NCBI GenBank assembly: GCA_028712695.1
Contig: JAQTQZ010000012.1
Span: 50,047 to 114,046, forward strand
Reading direction: 5' to 3'
Length of the DNA stretch: 64,000 bases
DNA from: Methylovulum sp.
Lineage (GTDB): Bacteria > Pseudomonadota > Gammaproteobacteria > Methylococcales > Methylomonadaceae
The notes below the pieces were generated by a model that was not told where the DNA came from, ran no database searches, and saw only the letters and a list, made by a program, of their open reading frames with translations. Both the position numbers and the translations under genes were made by a program. Of the stretch, positions 7,976 through 16,427 are shown one piece after another; the first letter of the stretch is position 1; the number at the start of each line of letters is the position of its first letter.

Positions 7976-8782
7976 ATGAGCAACACCAAATATGCCCTCC
8001 GCGCTAATACCTTTGGTTACAACGATGAGTATTACAATCTCTATGATGGCAGTACCGATGGCAGGATTTGTGGTATTTATGAGACCCGTGAAGCCGCAAT
8101 GGACGCTTGGAAAAAAATGGAACATCAGACCGTTAAGAACCAACCGTTGGGCAGCGTACTGTTTTATCGTCAAGGGGATCTAGGGGCATTGTCCGAAGAA
8201 GAAGCCCTGGCATTAGATAATTTTGTCTTTGCGCGATGTGGCGAGCATATTTGGCATGATGAGTATGTTGATGAAGAATGCGAAACGACTATCGCCCGAA
8301 TGAATGTTGAAGACGTTTTTGAATTTTTGACTAAAGCAGAACTTTGCTCATACACACTGGTGGAATATCAGCAAACAAATGCAAAATTTTATGTGTGGTG
8401 GCTGCCTGAAAAGGAAAATTACATCTTTTCTGACGAAGGGATGGGGGGAAGCGGCGGTGTTTGTCAGGCAAATAGCGTGGAAAAACTCTACGCCGATTAT
8501 GGTTGGTTTTTAGAGTATACCCTTGATAAGTGTGAAGGCGATTATTACCATTTTACGGGGGCATTGAACGGACTCAGCCACAGCCCTGAAATTTTGCGGA
8601 CGCTAATAGCGACAGACCCCAAAATTCAATACGACGAAGCTCAACAAACACTTTCCTTACAGGACAATAGTGTTTTTAAACTGGTTTATCCGCTCCTCAT
8701 TAACCCGACGATTGAAGTGCGTGAAGTGACGATTGAGCAAATTATGGAAATAGAAAAAAATCTACCTGAAAGAGTATATTGA
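7976..8782 (+). CDS. uncharacterised protein, last gene of the orphan cluster
   Basis: This 268-residue cytosolic protein begins MSNTKYALRANTFGYNDEYYN and contains many aromatic residues in its middle (FYVWWLPEKENYIFSDEG) and a glycine-rich turn (GMGGSGG). No catalytic motif is recognised. The C-terminal part (residues about 235-268) is predicted to be helical (VREVTIEQIMEIEKNLPE). The ATG at 7976 has a weak AAGAAA upstream; an in-frame TTG at 7931 would add 15 residues. It lies in the same direction as the four genes before it and ends next to an insertion-sequence scrap. Confidence 0.65.
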   Translation: MSNTKYALRANTFGYNDEYYNLYDGSTDGRICGIYETREAAMDAWKKMEHQTVKNQPLGSVLFYRQGDLGALSEEEALALDNFVFARCGEHIWHDEYVDEECETTIARMNVEDVFEFLTKAELCSYTLVEYQQTNAKFYVWWLPEKENYIFSDEGMGGSGGVCQANSVEKLYADYGWFLEYTLDKCEGDYYHFTGALNGLSHSPEILRTLIATDPKIQYDEAQQTLSLQDNSVFKLVYPLLINPTIEVREVTIEQIMEIEKNLPERVY

Positions 8783-8795
8783 TAACCTTAAGGAG

Positions 8796-8860
8796 CTGAT
8801 AGTGCATTAGCTCGGTTTTCAGGGTATGAAAGAAACTCTCCAAAACCGCATCATACCCAA
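8796..8860 (-). pseudogene. IS3-family transposase remnant
   Basis: Read on the minus strand this short piece encodes GYDAVLESFFHTLKTELMHY. That closely matches the conserved stretch at the catalytic glutamate of IS3-family OrfB (usually YDNAVAESFFHTLKTEL), with one residue missing. Neither the rest of the DDE domain nor intact ends are present. It marks past transposition beside the retron. Confidence 0.75.
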
Positions 8861-9006
8861 GGTGGCAAACCCCCACTGCCATTAAGTTGTAAACCACTGA
8901 ACTTGATCTGACAGTTTCAAAATATTCGTTTGGATTGAAACCGTCACTGGCAGTCTCAGTTCGGCCATGATCTACCATTCGTTAATACTGCGCGGATGGC
9001 TGCTAT

Positions 9007-9035
9007 TTGCAACATTCCTGTCTCTGTGAAATAAT
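9007..9035 (+). promoter_or_regulatory. sigma70-like promoter of the retron
   Basis: A TTGCAA -35 box (9007-9012; 4 of 6 to consensus) and an AATAAT -10 box (9030-9035; 5 of 6) are separated by exactly 17 bases. Transcription would start near 9041-9043, precisely at the a1 arm of the retron RNA. The position agrees with the independently found a1/a2 repeats. Confidence 0.65.
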
Positions 9036-9040
9036 CCAGC

Positions 9041-9208
9041 ATCAATTACGCGTTGGTAGCTCTTCTATATAAAGACTATCTGTGTCGGGCGATTCGCCAG
9101 ACCGTATTTAAGTGGGTCACATCTACGTCATGAATTCGGCCTCACCGAAGTCGGGCTTGGGGCCCAACTTCGGCAAGTCCGAATTCATGACTATTCAAGG
9201 TAATTGAT
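9041..9208 (+). ncRNA. retron msr-msd RNA
   Basis: The template RNA of the retron. The a1 arm ATCAATTAC (9041-9049) pairs perfectly with a2 GTAATTGAT (9200-9208). After a small internal loop the helix can extend through TTGG (9053-9056) with TCAA (9195-9198), leaving AGC directly behind it; G9059 is the likely branching guanosine. The msr part holds two hairpins: 9061-9075 (TCTT/AAGA) and 9084-9102 (GTC-GGCG/CGCC-GAC). The msd part is a long hairpin: GTCATGAATTCGG (9127-9139) with CCGAATTCATGAC (9179-9191), then CCGAAGT (9145-9151) with ACTTCGG (9167-9173), then GGGC/GCCC around a TTGGG loop. By analogy with Eco1, reverse transcription would start near 9194 and copy toward 9120. The folding was done by eye. 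Confidence 0.85.
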
Positions 9209-9210
9209 TT

Positions 9211-10122
9211 TTGACAAGCAAAGTCGTTGAAATTTTTAAAGCAGCAATATCCCCCCTTAACGCGCGCATCGAGCAATTGCCCCCGATTATTCTAGTTTTT
9301 GGTGGAAAAATGGAGCCGCCAAACAACATCTCAGCGCGTTATGTTTTTATGAATTGGGTTCTAGTAAAGCACCCGACTCTCGATAAACAAATTAGAACTC
9401 CTGAGCAGTTTAAGGACTGGAACAATTTTGAAGGCTATAGCAATTTAGTTGATTTTGAAATTGATGCTGGTCACCTGACAAAAGCAATTGTTCTCTTTTC
9501 TGAAAGTGAGGGGGCATATGCTGAGTTAGGATCATTTTGCACAGACCCAGTTCTAGCAGAGCGATTGTTCGTAATAATAGAGAGACAGCATTACGATGCG
9601 CCTTCTTTTATCAGGCATGGGCCAATCAAAAAAATTGAGACTCTCCATCCTGATTCCATCTGTGTCCTGGACACCTTAGATCCAAAACTAATAGATAACC
9701 AACTACCTGATTTGGTAGCTGCGCTTGAGGAAAAGCTCGCAGACCTACCAAAAACACTTGGTTTTCAACCCACTCGACATAGAGATCAGTTTTTATTGGT
9801 TGCTGACTTAATAGATTTATTTGGAGCGCTCACAAAAAATGAGCTTTATGAGCTTGTTCATGTAATGGAAGTCCAAATAGATAATTCACGACTAGACCGA
9901 ATAATAAATCAGCTCTTACGGTTTGAACTTATCGAGTCCATTCCCGGAGTAAAGAAGTATTTTATTCCGCCAAAGGAGCGTATTGAGTATTTGAATTATG
10001 CAAGCCCTATCGGAGCCGTAGCATTTGATAGGGCACGCTTCAAATTACTGAAAGTTACTCCTTGGCTCAAAGATGATAAGCCGCGGCTAAAGGCCTATCA
10101 AGAAATTCATTCGAAGGCATGA
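9211..10122 (+). CDS. retron effector: nucleoside deoxyribosyltransferase-like protein with winged helix (type II-A, St85/Eco1 class)
   Basis: The 303-residue protein shows the Rossmann-like entry PPIILVFGG (residues 24-32) and the signature FSESEGAYAELGSF. Glu105 in it sits at the expected catalytic glutamate of nucleoside 2-deoxyribosyltransferase-like retron effectors. Residues about 205-255 (LTKNELYELVHVME to LLRFELIESIP) look like a winged helix. In known type II-A retrons this toxin is held inactive by the RT-msDNA complex and is released during phage infection. Start TTG 9211 is the only reasonable start, because TGA at 9205 closes the frame upstream and the first ATG (9310) would remove the nucleotide-binding motif. 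AAGG (9197-9200) is the likely ribosome-binding site and lies in a2. Confidence 0.85.
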   Translation: MTSKVVEIFKAAISPLNARIEQLPPIILVFGGKMEPPNNISARYVFMNWVLVKHPTLDKQIRTPEQFKDWNNFEGYSNLVDFEIDAGHLTKAIVLFSESEGAYAELGSFCTDPVLAERLFVIIERQHYDAPSFIRHGPIKKIETLHPDSICVLDTLDPKLIDNQLPDLVAALEEKLADLPKTLGFQPTRHRDQFLLVADLIDLFGALTKNELYELVHVMEVQIDNSRLDRIINQLLRFELIESIPGVKKYFIPPKERIEYLNYASPIGAVAFDRARFKLLKVTPWLKDDKPRLKAYQEIHSKA

Positions 10123-10123
10123 T

Positions 10124-11047
10124 ATGAACGTTATTGATAGCATTCTTCATGAATTCCCACTTGGACGGCAGGATATTGAACGTCTGATCAGAACTGCACC
10201 TTCCAGATATAAAGTGCATGAAATTGAAAAACGGAATGGTCGCGGAATGCGAACCATTGCCCAACCTACAGCGGAAATTAAATTACTACAAAGATACCTA
10301 GTCGATCGTTATCTTTCAAATCTTCCAGTAAGTGAAGTCGCGAAAGCGTATCGCTTAAATCACAGCATTCTTGACCATGCTTATCCTCATGCCAAAAATC
10401 AATATCTGCTGAAATTAGACTTTAAAGATTTTTTCCCGTCAATTCGCTCGGTCGATTTTATTAAGCATCTCCGAAAATACTCAACTCTCAGCAGAGAAGA
10501 TGCGATAACCTTATCAAGAGTCTTTTTTTGGCGTCCTAAAGGTCAACGAGACCTGATACTTTCTATTGGTGCACCAAGCTCACCAGCCATATCCAACACT
10601 ATGTTGTTTGATTTTGATTCTGCTCTCATTGAGTATTGCACTAAGAATAACATCACTTATACCCGTTATGCTGACGATTTAGCTCTGTCGACCAATCAGC
10701 CGAATATTCTGAACGATGCACTTAAGTATGTTATGACACTTTGTCACAGCTTAAAATACCCACGCCTTACACTCAACGATGACAAAACCGTATTCACATC
10801 AAAGAAACATCATCGTCAACTTACTGGCCTAGTGCTTTCAAATACAGGAACCGCCTCTATTGGTAGGGAAAAAAAGCGTACGATTCGTGCTATGGCACAT
10901 CATTACAAACAAGGGATATTATCCCCTGAAGAGTGCGCCAAATTGCGCGGCTGGCTCGCCTTTATGATGTCAATTGATTCTACCTACGTTAAAACAATTG
11001 AAACAATGATTGGGCAAGTAGCTTTTCAAAAGCTAATGCAAGGTTAA
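10124..11047 (+). CDS. retron reverse transcriptase
   Basis: The 307-residue reverse transcriptase has LKLDFKDFFPSI with the first catalytic Asp (residue 99), GAPSSPAISN (149-158), the YADD box in TRYADDLALS (180-189), and LTLNDDKTVF. Two features mark the retron branch: HAYPH (85-89) at the place of the NAxxH motif, with its Asn replaced, and LTGLVLS (233-239) at the place of VTG. The length is typical of bacterial retron RTs. It begins 1 nt after the effector stop, so the two are translationally coupled. Its known role is to prime on the 2'-OH of the branching guanosine of the msr RNA, make msDNA and stay bound to it. Confidence 0.95.
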   Translation: MNVIDSILHEFPLGRQDIERLIRTAPSRYKVHEIEKRNGRGMRTIAQPTAEIKLLQRYLVDRYLSNLPVSEVAKAYRLNHSILDHAYPHAKNQYLLKLDFKDFFPSIRSVDFIKHLRKYSTLSREDAITLSRVFFWRPKGQRDLILSIGAPSSPAISNTMLFDFDSALIEYCTKNNITYTRYADDLALSTNQPNILNDALKYVMTLCHSLKYPRLTLNDDKTVFTSKKHHRQLTGLVLSNTGTASIGREKKRTIRAMAHHYKQGILSPEECAKLRGWLAFMMSIDSTYVKTIETMIGQVAFQKLMQG

Positions 11048-11393
11048 GTATTTGATTACCCAAATAAATCAAGATAAGTAAGCAAATCCGAGATTATCAA
11101 TTCACTCATCAAAGTCTGAATCTAAATGCATCTCTGCCACTCACAAGTGGAGGGTGATAGGCTGCTTAGGGTCGAACTGAGACAGTCAATGCTTGATGCA
11201 GTTGAGACTAATTTTGGCAATTGTCAAATCAAGTCCAGGGCTTTACATTAGTTTAAGCTAAGGAAAAAACCTTAATACTCAAAATATCACATCAACGCTC
11301 GTTCCCAAGCTGCGTTCTATCTTAGCCGCATCATACGCTAACGCCACCAACAATAGGCGCTTTAGGCGACCCACCAATCCACACAACCGAAAT
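11048..11393. other. intergenic region after the retron
   Basis: No gene is seen in these 346 bases. Positions 11169-11186 resemble, in inverted orientation, 8949-8966 on the other side of the retron (15 of 18 bases). No strong terminator is visible for either the retron or the mgtE gene that converges on it. Confidence 0.55.
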
Positions 11394-12839
11394 TTAATGG
11401 ATCAAAAACAAACTTGCCAATCCTAAAAAAATAAAAAAGCCCATCGAATCGGTGATGGAGGTCAAGATAACACTGGTGCCAACGGCGGGGTCTTTGCCGT
11501 ACTTATCGCGCAGCAACGGGATACTAAGGCCCACTACGACGGCAACTTGTAAGTTGATAAACATGGCGGCGGCCATGACGCCGGCAAGTGCGGCATCCCT
11601 GTACAACAGCAGCCCTAATGCGCCCATAATAAAACCAATAAAAAGGCCGTTCACCACTGCCAACGTCAGTTCTTTTCTAATCAGCCGCCGCACATTGGCT
11701 GGCGTAATTTGCCCTAAGGCCAGCGACCTGATAATCAACATGCTGGTCTGATTGCCGGTATTGCCCCCCATCGCGGCAACTATTGGCATAAGCGATGCCA
11801 GCGCGACCAGCTGTAAAATCACGTCTTCAAACAGACCAATGATGCGTGTGGAGGCAAATGCGGTGATGATGTTAACCAGCAGCCAGCCCCAACGGTTTTT
11901 GGCGCTTTTCCAGACGCTGGAAAACAAATCTTCTTCTTCGGTGACACCGGCTTGGATCAGCAAGTCTTCATCCGTTTTCTCACGGATAAAATCCAGGATG
12001 CTGTCCACGCAAAGCCGCCCTTGTAGCTCGCCATGTTGGTTTACTACTGGTGCGGAGATTAGGTTATAACGCTCAAAGGCACGGGCGGCTTCGGTGGTGT
12101 CCTGGTCTGTTTGGAACAAAATAAAATCGGCAACCATGACATCGGCAACTTGTTGTGTAGCGGCATGGGTGAGCAAACGTTGCAACGGTAAAATGCCTTT
12201 GACCCGATTGCGCTGGTCAACAACAAACAGCTTGTCAGTGTGGCTGGGCAATTTACCGCGTTTGCGGATATAGGATGAAATGGCTTTCAGGGTGAGGTCA
12301 TCCCGAATGGTGATCATGCCAAAATCCATCAGCGCGCCAACCTGATTGTCCTGATAGGCTAAAAGTGTGTTTAAGTGGTTGCGCTCGGTGCTGTTTAACG
12401 AGCGCAATATTTTCAGCATCGCCCGCTTCGGCAGGTCTGCGGCAAGGTCTGCAAGCTCGTCGGCATCCAGATTACCTGCCACGCTAGCGAGTTCTTCGGC
12501 GGCCATGCCGGAAATCAGGGTTTGCCGGACCGCATCGGACACTTCCAACAAAACGTGGCCTTCATGGTCGGTCTTAATCGCATCCCAAGCGATTTTGCGC
12601 TGATCCAGCGGCAGGGACTCAAGAATGTAGGCAATATCCGCCGGATGTAACAGTGCGAATTTGTCCTGAAGACGGGATTGTTGCTGCTTATGGAGTACCG
12701 CCTCAACCAATTCATAGTTGGCTACGGGGCCTCTTTGCACCAATGATTTTTCCAGCTGCTGTTTTTCCAGCAGGGTGATGACTTCCTGGAGCTGGTGTTG
12801 CAAGAACTGTGCGGTATCAAGCTTGTCGGAAGATTCCAT
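11394..12839 (-). CDS. mgtE: magnesium transporter MgtE
   Basis: The 481-residue inner-membrane Mg2+ channel has the usual MgtE order. There is an N-terminal helical domain (LHPADIAYILESLPLDQRK and repeats of that type), two CBS domains (about 155-280, including VVDQRNRVKGILPLQRLL), and five membrane helices from about residue 315. The pore motif MGGNTGNQTSMLIIRSLALG is present. The cytosolic domains gate the pore according to internal Mg2+ in studied homologues. Start ATG 12839 follows AGGTTAGG. The gene stands alone after a dispersed palindrome. Confidence 0.95.
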   Translation of the reverse strand: MESSDKLDTAQFLQHQLQEVITLLEKQQLEKSLVQRGPVANYELVEAVLHKQQQSRLQDKFALLHPADIAYILESLPLDQRKIAWDAIKTDHEGHVLLEVSDAVRQTLISGMAAEELASVAGNLDADELADLAADLPKRAMLKILRSLNSTERNHLNTLLAYQDNQVGALMDFGMITIRDDLTLKAISSYIRKRGKLPSHTDKLFVVDQRNRVKGILPLQRLLTHAATQQVADVMVADFILFQTDQDTTEAARAFERYNLISAPVVNQHGELQGRLCVDSILDFIREKTDEDLLIQAGVTEEEDLFSSVWKSAKNRWGWLLVNIITAFASTRIIGLFEDVILQLVALASLMPIVAAMGGNTGNQTSMLIIRSLALGQITPANVRRLIRKELTLAVVNGLFIGFIMGALGLLLYRDAALAGVMAAAMFINLQVAVVVGLSIPLLRDKYGKDPAVGTSVILTSITDSMGFFIFLGLASLFLIH

Positions 12840-12947
12840 AACCTAACCTGCGGAATGGTGATGGCCCATTAATTTTTCACTCCAGAGACTGCGACAATTT
12901 ATGGGATGAGTCATATACTTTAAACGGTCAAGTTTTTGGTTTTTTGT

Positions 12948-12972
12948 GTAGGGTACGCAATGCGTACCCTAC
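12948..12972. repeat. palindromic intergenic element
   Basis: GTAGGGTACGCA and TGCGTACCCTAC form a perfect 12-bp inverted repeat around a single base. There is no T-tract immediately after the stem on either strand, so it resembles a dispersed REP-like or protein-binding palindrome more than a terminator. It sits between glgP and mgtE, both on the minus strand. Confidence 0.7.
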
Positions 12973-13035
12973 GGTAAATTGCAAAAAACCGTGGCTATGG
13001 GCATGCCTGACCCCAGAATTGTTTCACGCTTGTCT

Positions 13036-15540
13036 TTAAGGATATTTAACCGGTCTAGGTTGCAACTTCCAAATGTCGCGGTTGTATTCGTTAATCGTCC
13101 TGTCCGTGGAAAATTTGCCGCTGTTGGCACAATTTAAAATGCTCATCCGCGTCCAGTGTTCTTTATCCTGATAGGCGGCTTCGACTTGTTTTTGGGCGTC
13201 AATGTAACTGCGGAAATCGGCCAGTGTCATCCACGGATCATTCGGACTTTTGATAGACGCAATCAAGCCGTCAAAAATCCCCGGTTCAAATTGGTTAAAA
13301 TGCCCGGCTTCCAAAAGCTGCATGACGCGCTGTAAATCATCGTCCTGATCGATAATGGCCAGTGGATTGTAATGGCTACGTCTGGCTTCAATTTCTTGCT
13401 CGGTCAAACCAAACAGGAAAAAGTTTTCATCCCCCACTTCTTCGCGGATCTCAATATTGGCTCCGTCCAGTGTGCCAATAGTTAACGCACCGTTCATCAT
13501 CAGTTTCATATTGCCCGTGCCTGATGCCTCTTTGCCAGCGGTGGAGATCTGCTCGGAAAGGTCTGCACCAGGACAAATTTTTTCCATCGCCGACACACGG
13601 TAATCGGTCAAAAACAACAAGGCTAATTTGTCTTGCATTTCAGGGTCTGCATTCAGCACATTAGCGACATTGTTAATGAATTTGATGGTCTTTTTTGCCA
13701 TTAAATAGCCCGGTGCCGCCTTGCCACCTATCAGGACACAACGTGCCACCCAATTTTTAGTATCGCCACGTTTGATACGGTCATACAAATGGATGACATG
13801 CAAGACATTCAATATCTGCCGTTTGTATTCGTGGATGCGCTTAACTTGCACATCAAACAGGGCGTCATTGCCTAAATGGATAGTGTGATACTGTTTTTTA
13901 TAGTCAATCAAACGTTGTTTCGCATGTTGTTTGATAGCCCGCCACCGCGCCCTAAATTGCACATCTTCGGCATAAGGTGCCAATTTTTTTAATTCCGATA
14001 AATCAGTCACCCAAGCGTCGCCGATTGCTTCGGTTATTAACTCGGCAAGTTCGGGGTTACAACCCGCCAGCCAACGGCGCGGCGTCACGCCATTGGTTTT
14101 ATTGTTAAATTTAGCCGGCCATAATTGGTAAAAATCGCTGAACAAGCCTTGCTGCAGCAGTTCCGAATGCAACTGGGCGACACCGTTGATGGAAAAGCTT
14201 CCGACAATGGCCAGATAAGCCATGCGCACCTGTTGCACATCCCCTTCTTCTATAATCGACATGCGCCGTAAACGCCCGGTGTCTCCGGGCCAATGTGACG
14301 CCACTTCTGATAAAAAATGCGCATTGATTTCAAAAATAATTTCCATCAGCCGTGGCAGCAATTTTTTCATCAGATGGACTGGCCATCTTTCTAGCGCTTC
14401 TGGGAGCAAGGTATGGTTCGTGTAGGCCATGGTTTGCTTGGTGATAGCCCAAGCTTGATCCCAAGACAGGCCGTATATGTCCATCAGCAGGCGCATCAGT
14501 TCGGCAACCGCAATGCTCGGATGCGTATCGTTTAACTGGAAACAGTTTTTGTCGGCAAACTCGGAAAAGTCATTCCCATGTCCTTTAACCCAGTGCGAAA
14601 TGACATCCTGCAAACTGGCTGAAGCCAAGAAATACTGCTGGCGTAGACGCAATTCCTTGCCGTTCTCGTTGGCATCATTAGGATACAGCACCATTGTGAT
14701 GTGTTCGGCGGTAATTTTAGCCGCCACCGATTCGGCATAATCACCGGCATTAAACTCACTAAGGTTGAACTCTTCAGTGGCGACGGCTTTCCATAACCGC
14801 AAGGTATTGACCGTATTGTTCTGGTAACCAGGGACTGGCGTGTCAAAGGGTACGGCCAAGACATCGTCGGTACTGATCCAACACATCCGCTGGTTACCCT
14901 GCTCATCGGTCTGCACTTCAGTATGGCCGCCGAATTTAACCGGCAAGGTATACTCCAAGCGTTCAATTTCCCAAACATTGCCATGGCGTAGCCAATGGTC
15001 AGGTTTTTCAACTTGCTCGCCGTTGACTAGCGCTTGCGTGAACATGCCATATTCATAGCGTAAACCGTAACCAATCACCGGCAATTGCAACGTTGCACAA
15101 CTGTCGATAAAACAGGCTGCCAAACGTCCTAAGCCACCATTGCCAAGACCCGCATCCAATTCGCTGTCAATCAGTTCTTCAATTTCAATGCCCAAGTCGT
15201 ACATGGCTTGGCTTACTGCGCAGGTCACGCCAAGATTGAGCATGGCATTGCTTAGCGTCCGCCCCATCAGGAACTCCATCGACAAATAAAACATGCGACG
15301 GCTGTTGGTCTGTTTATAGGTGGCATGGGTCGCTTTCCAACGCTCCATCAAACGGTCACGGATTGCTTGCGATAAGGCTTCGCCCGCATAAAAGGGCGAC
15401 CGGCAGTCTTCATCCCGGCCTAGCAAATGGATGTAATATTGTTTGAAATCGGCAATAAAATCTTCTTTTGACAAACCCAAGTGAGGCATTTTCATGATTG
15501 ATGCGTTGGGCTTGCTCAAAACAAATCGTTTATAAGGCAT
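13036..15540 (-). CDS. glgP: glycogen/starch/alpha-glucan phosphorylase
   Basis: The 834-residue protein covers a whole GT35 phosphorylase. It has RRMFYLSMEFLMGRTL near the N-terminus, GLGNGGLGRLAACFIDS, FQLNDTHPSIAVAELMRLLMD, KFNNKTNGVTPRRWL, and the PLP-binding EASGTGNMKLMMNGALTIGT. It releases glucose 1-phosphate from stored glycogen in the cytoplasm. Start ATG 15540 has AGGA 8 nt upstream. It is followed downstream by mgtE and preceded by a parA-like gene 32 nt away, so the two may be cotranscribed. Confidence 0.96.
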   Translation of the reverse strand: MPYKRFVLSKPNASIMKMPHLGLSKEDFIADFKQYYIHLLGRDEDCRSPFYAGEALSQAIRDRLMERWKATHATYKQTNSRRMFYLSMEFLMGRTLSNAMLNLGVTCAVSQAMYDLGIEIEELIDSELDAGLGNGGLGRLAACFIDSCATLQLPVIGYGLRYEYGMFTQALVNGEQVEKPDHWLRHGNVWEIERLEYTLPVKFGGHTEVQTDEQGNQRMCWISTDDVLAVPFDTPVPGYQNNTVNTLRLWKAVATEEFNLSEFNAGDYAESVAAKITAEHITMVLYPNDANENGKELRLRQQYFLASASLQDVISHWVKGHGNDFSEFADKNCFQLNDTHPSIAVAELMRLLMDIYGLSWDQAWAITKQTMAYTNHTLLPEALERWPVHLMKKLLPRLMEIIFEINAHFLSEVASHWPGDTGRLRRMSIIEEGDVQQVRMAYLAIVGSFSINGVAQLHSELLQQGLFSDFYQLWPAKFNNKTNGVTPRRWLAGCNPELAELITEAIGDAWVTDLSELKKLAPYAEDVQFRARWRAIKQHAKQRLIDYKKQYHTIHLGNDALFDVQVKRIHEYKRQILNVLHVIHLYDRIKRGDTKNWVARCVLIGGKAAPGYLMAKKTIKFINNVANVLNADPEMQDKLALLFLTDYRVSAMEKICPGADLSEQISTAGKEASGTGNMKLMMNGALTIGTLDGANIEIREEVGDENFFLFGLTEQEIEARRSHYNPLAIIDQDDDLQRVMQLLEAGHFNQFEPGIFDGLIASIKSPNDPWMTLADFRSYIDAQKQVEAAYQDKEHWTRMSILNCANSGKFSTDRTINEYNRDIWKLQPRPVKYP

Positions 15541-15572
15541 GATGTAATCCTGATAGATTGGTTTAAATAGGG

Positions 15573-16331
15573 TTACCGCTCATTATTTTCTGAGACATGT
15601 TCCAGTATCTCTTGCCAAAGCGCTTGATAGGCAAACGTTGACGGGCTTTTTTTGACGTAGGCAGGCAATGGCATCCGCTCCAAGCCCATGCGTTCAATAT
15701 CGCTGGCGTAAGGTATGGCGGCGGCCAGAATGTCGGCATGGCTGTCTTTAAGGTGTTCCATAATATCGCGGTGCATTTTTTTCCGGCGGTCTGCCATCGA
15801 AAAAAACGGCATCAGCACCAGTTTTTTCAAGCCACTGTCCTTAATAAATTTTTTAAGCTGTTCCAAAGTCCTTAATGACAATGTGGTCGGGATAATCGGC
15901 GACAATAAAATGTCGGCGGTATTAAAGACCGCTTCGGACAATAAGGATATATTCGGCGGGCAATCCAAAAAAACAAAATCGTATTCACCTGCCAATGGCT
16001 TTAGGCGTTTTTTTAACTGTTGGGTGGGCTTTTTTTTATCATCAAGCACCAAGTCAAGGTTTCTGAATGAGAAATCTGACGGTAGCAGATCCAAGTTATC
16101 AAAATCAGTGCCTTTAATCAGGTCGTCCAACTCGTGTTTACCGGTAATTAACTCTTTGCCGCCACCTTTTACTTTAGGTTTGATACGGAAATAAAAGCTG
16201 CTGGCGCCCTGCGGGTCAAGATCCCACACTAACGTTCTAAAGCCACTACGAGCGGCTATAAATGCCAGATTAACCGCGCTTGAGGTCTTACCCACACCGC
16301 CCTTAATACTGTATAAAGCCAATACCTTCAT
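15573..16331 (-). CDS. orphan ParA-family ATPase
   Basis: The 252-residue protein begins MKVLALYSIKGGVGKTSSAVNLA with the deviant Walker A KGGVGKTS. It continues with WDLDPQGASSFYF (Walker A' type) and FVFLDCPPNISLLSEAVF (Walker B). It therefore belongs to the ParA/MinD P-loop family. There is no ParB gene or parS-like site nearby, so chromosome partitioning by this copy is doubtful. Related stand-alone ParA proteins position cellular cargo. Its target here is unknown. It may share a transcript with glgP. Confidence 0.85.
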   Translation of the reverse strand: MKVLALYSIKGGVGKTSSAVNLAFIAARSGFRTLVWDLDPQGASSFYFRIKPKVKGGGKELITGKHELDDLIKGTDFDNLDLLPSDFSFRNLDLVLDDKKKPTQQLKKRLKPLAGEYDFVFLDCPPNISLLSEAVFNTADILLSPIIPTTLSLRTLEQLKKFIKDSGLKKLVLMPFFSMADRRKKMHRDIMEHLKDSHADILAAAIPYASDIERMGLERMPLPAYVKKSPSTFAYQALWQEILEHVSENNER

Positions 16332-16427
16332 TGCCTGTTCCTGTCGGTTAATCGTTGCTGCCGTTATCCGGCTATGCGTTTTTATTTTTACACGCTTATG
16401 TTACAACGCTTCGTTCAGCTATTAAGC

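Noticed and set aside
9127..9191. Large hairpin as a transcription terminator
   Set aside because: No T-tract follows it and it lies between matching a1/a2 arms upstream of a retron RT, so msd is the better explanation.
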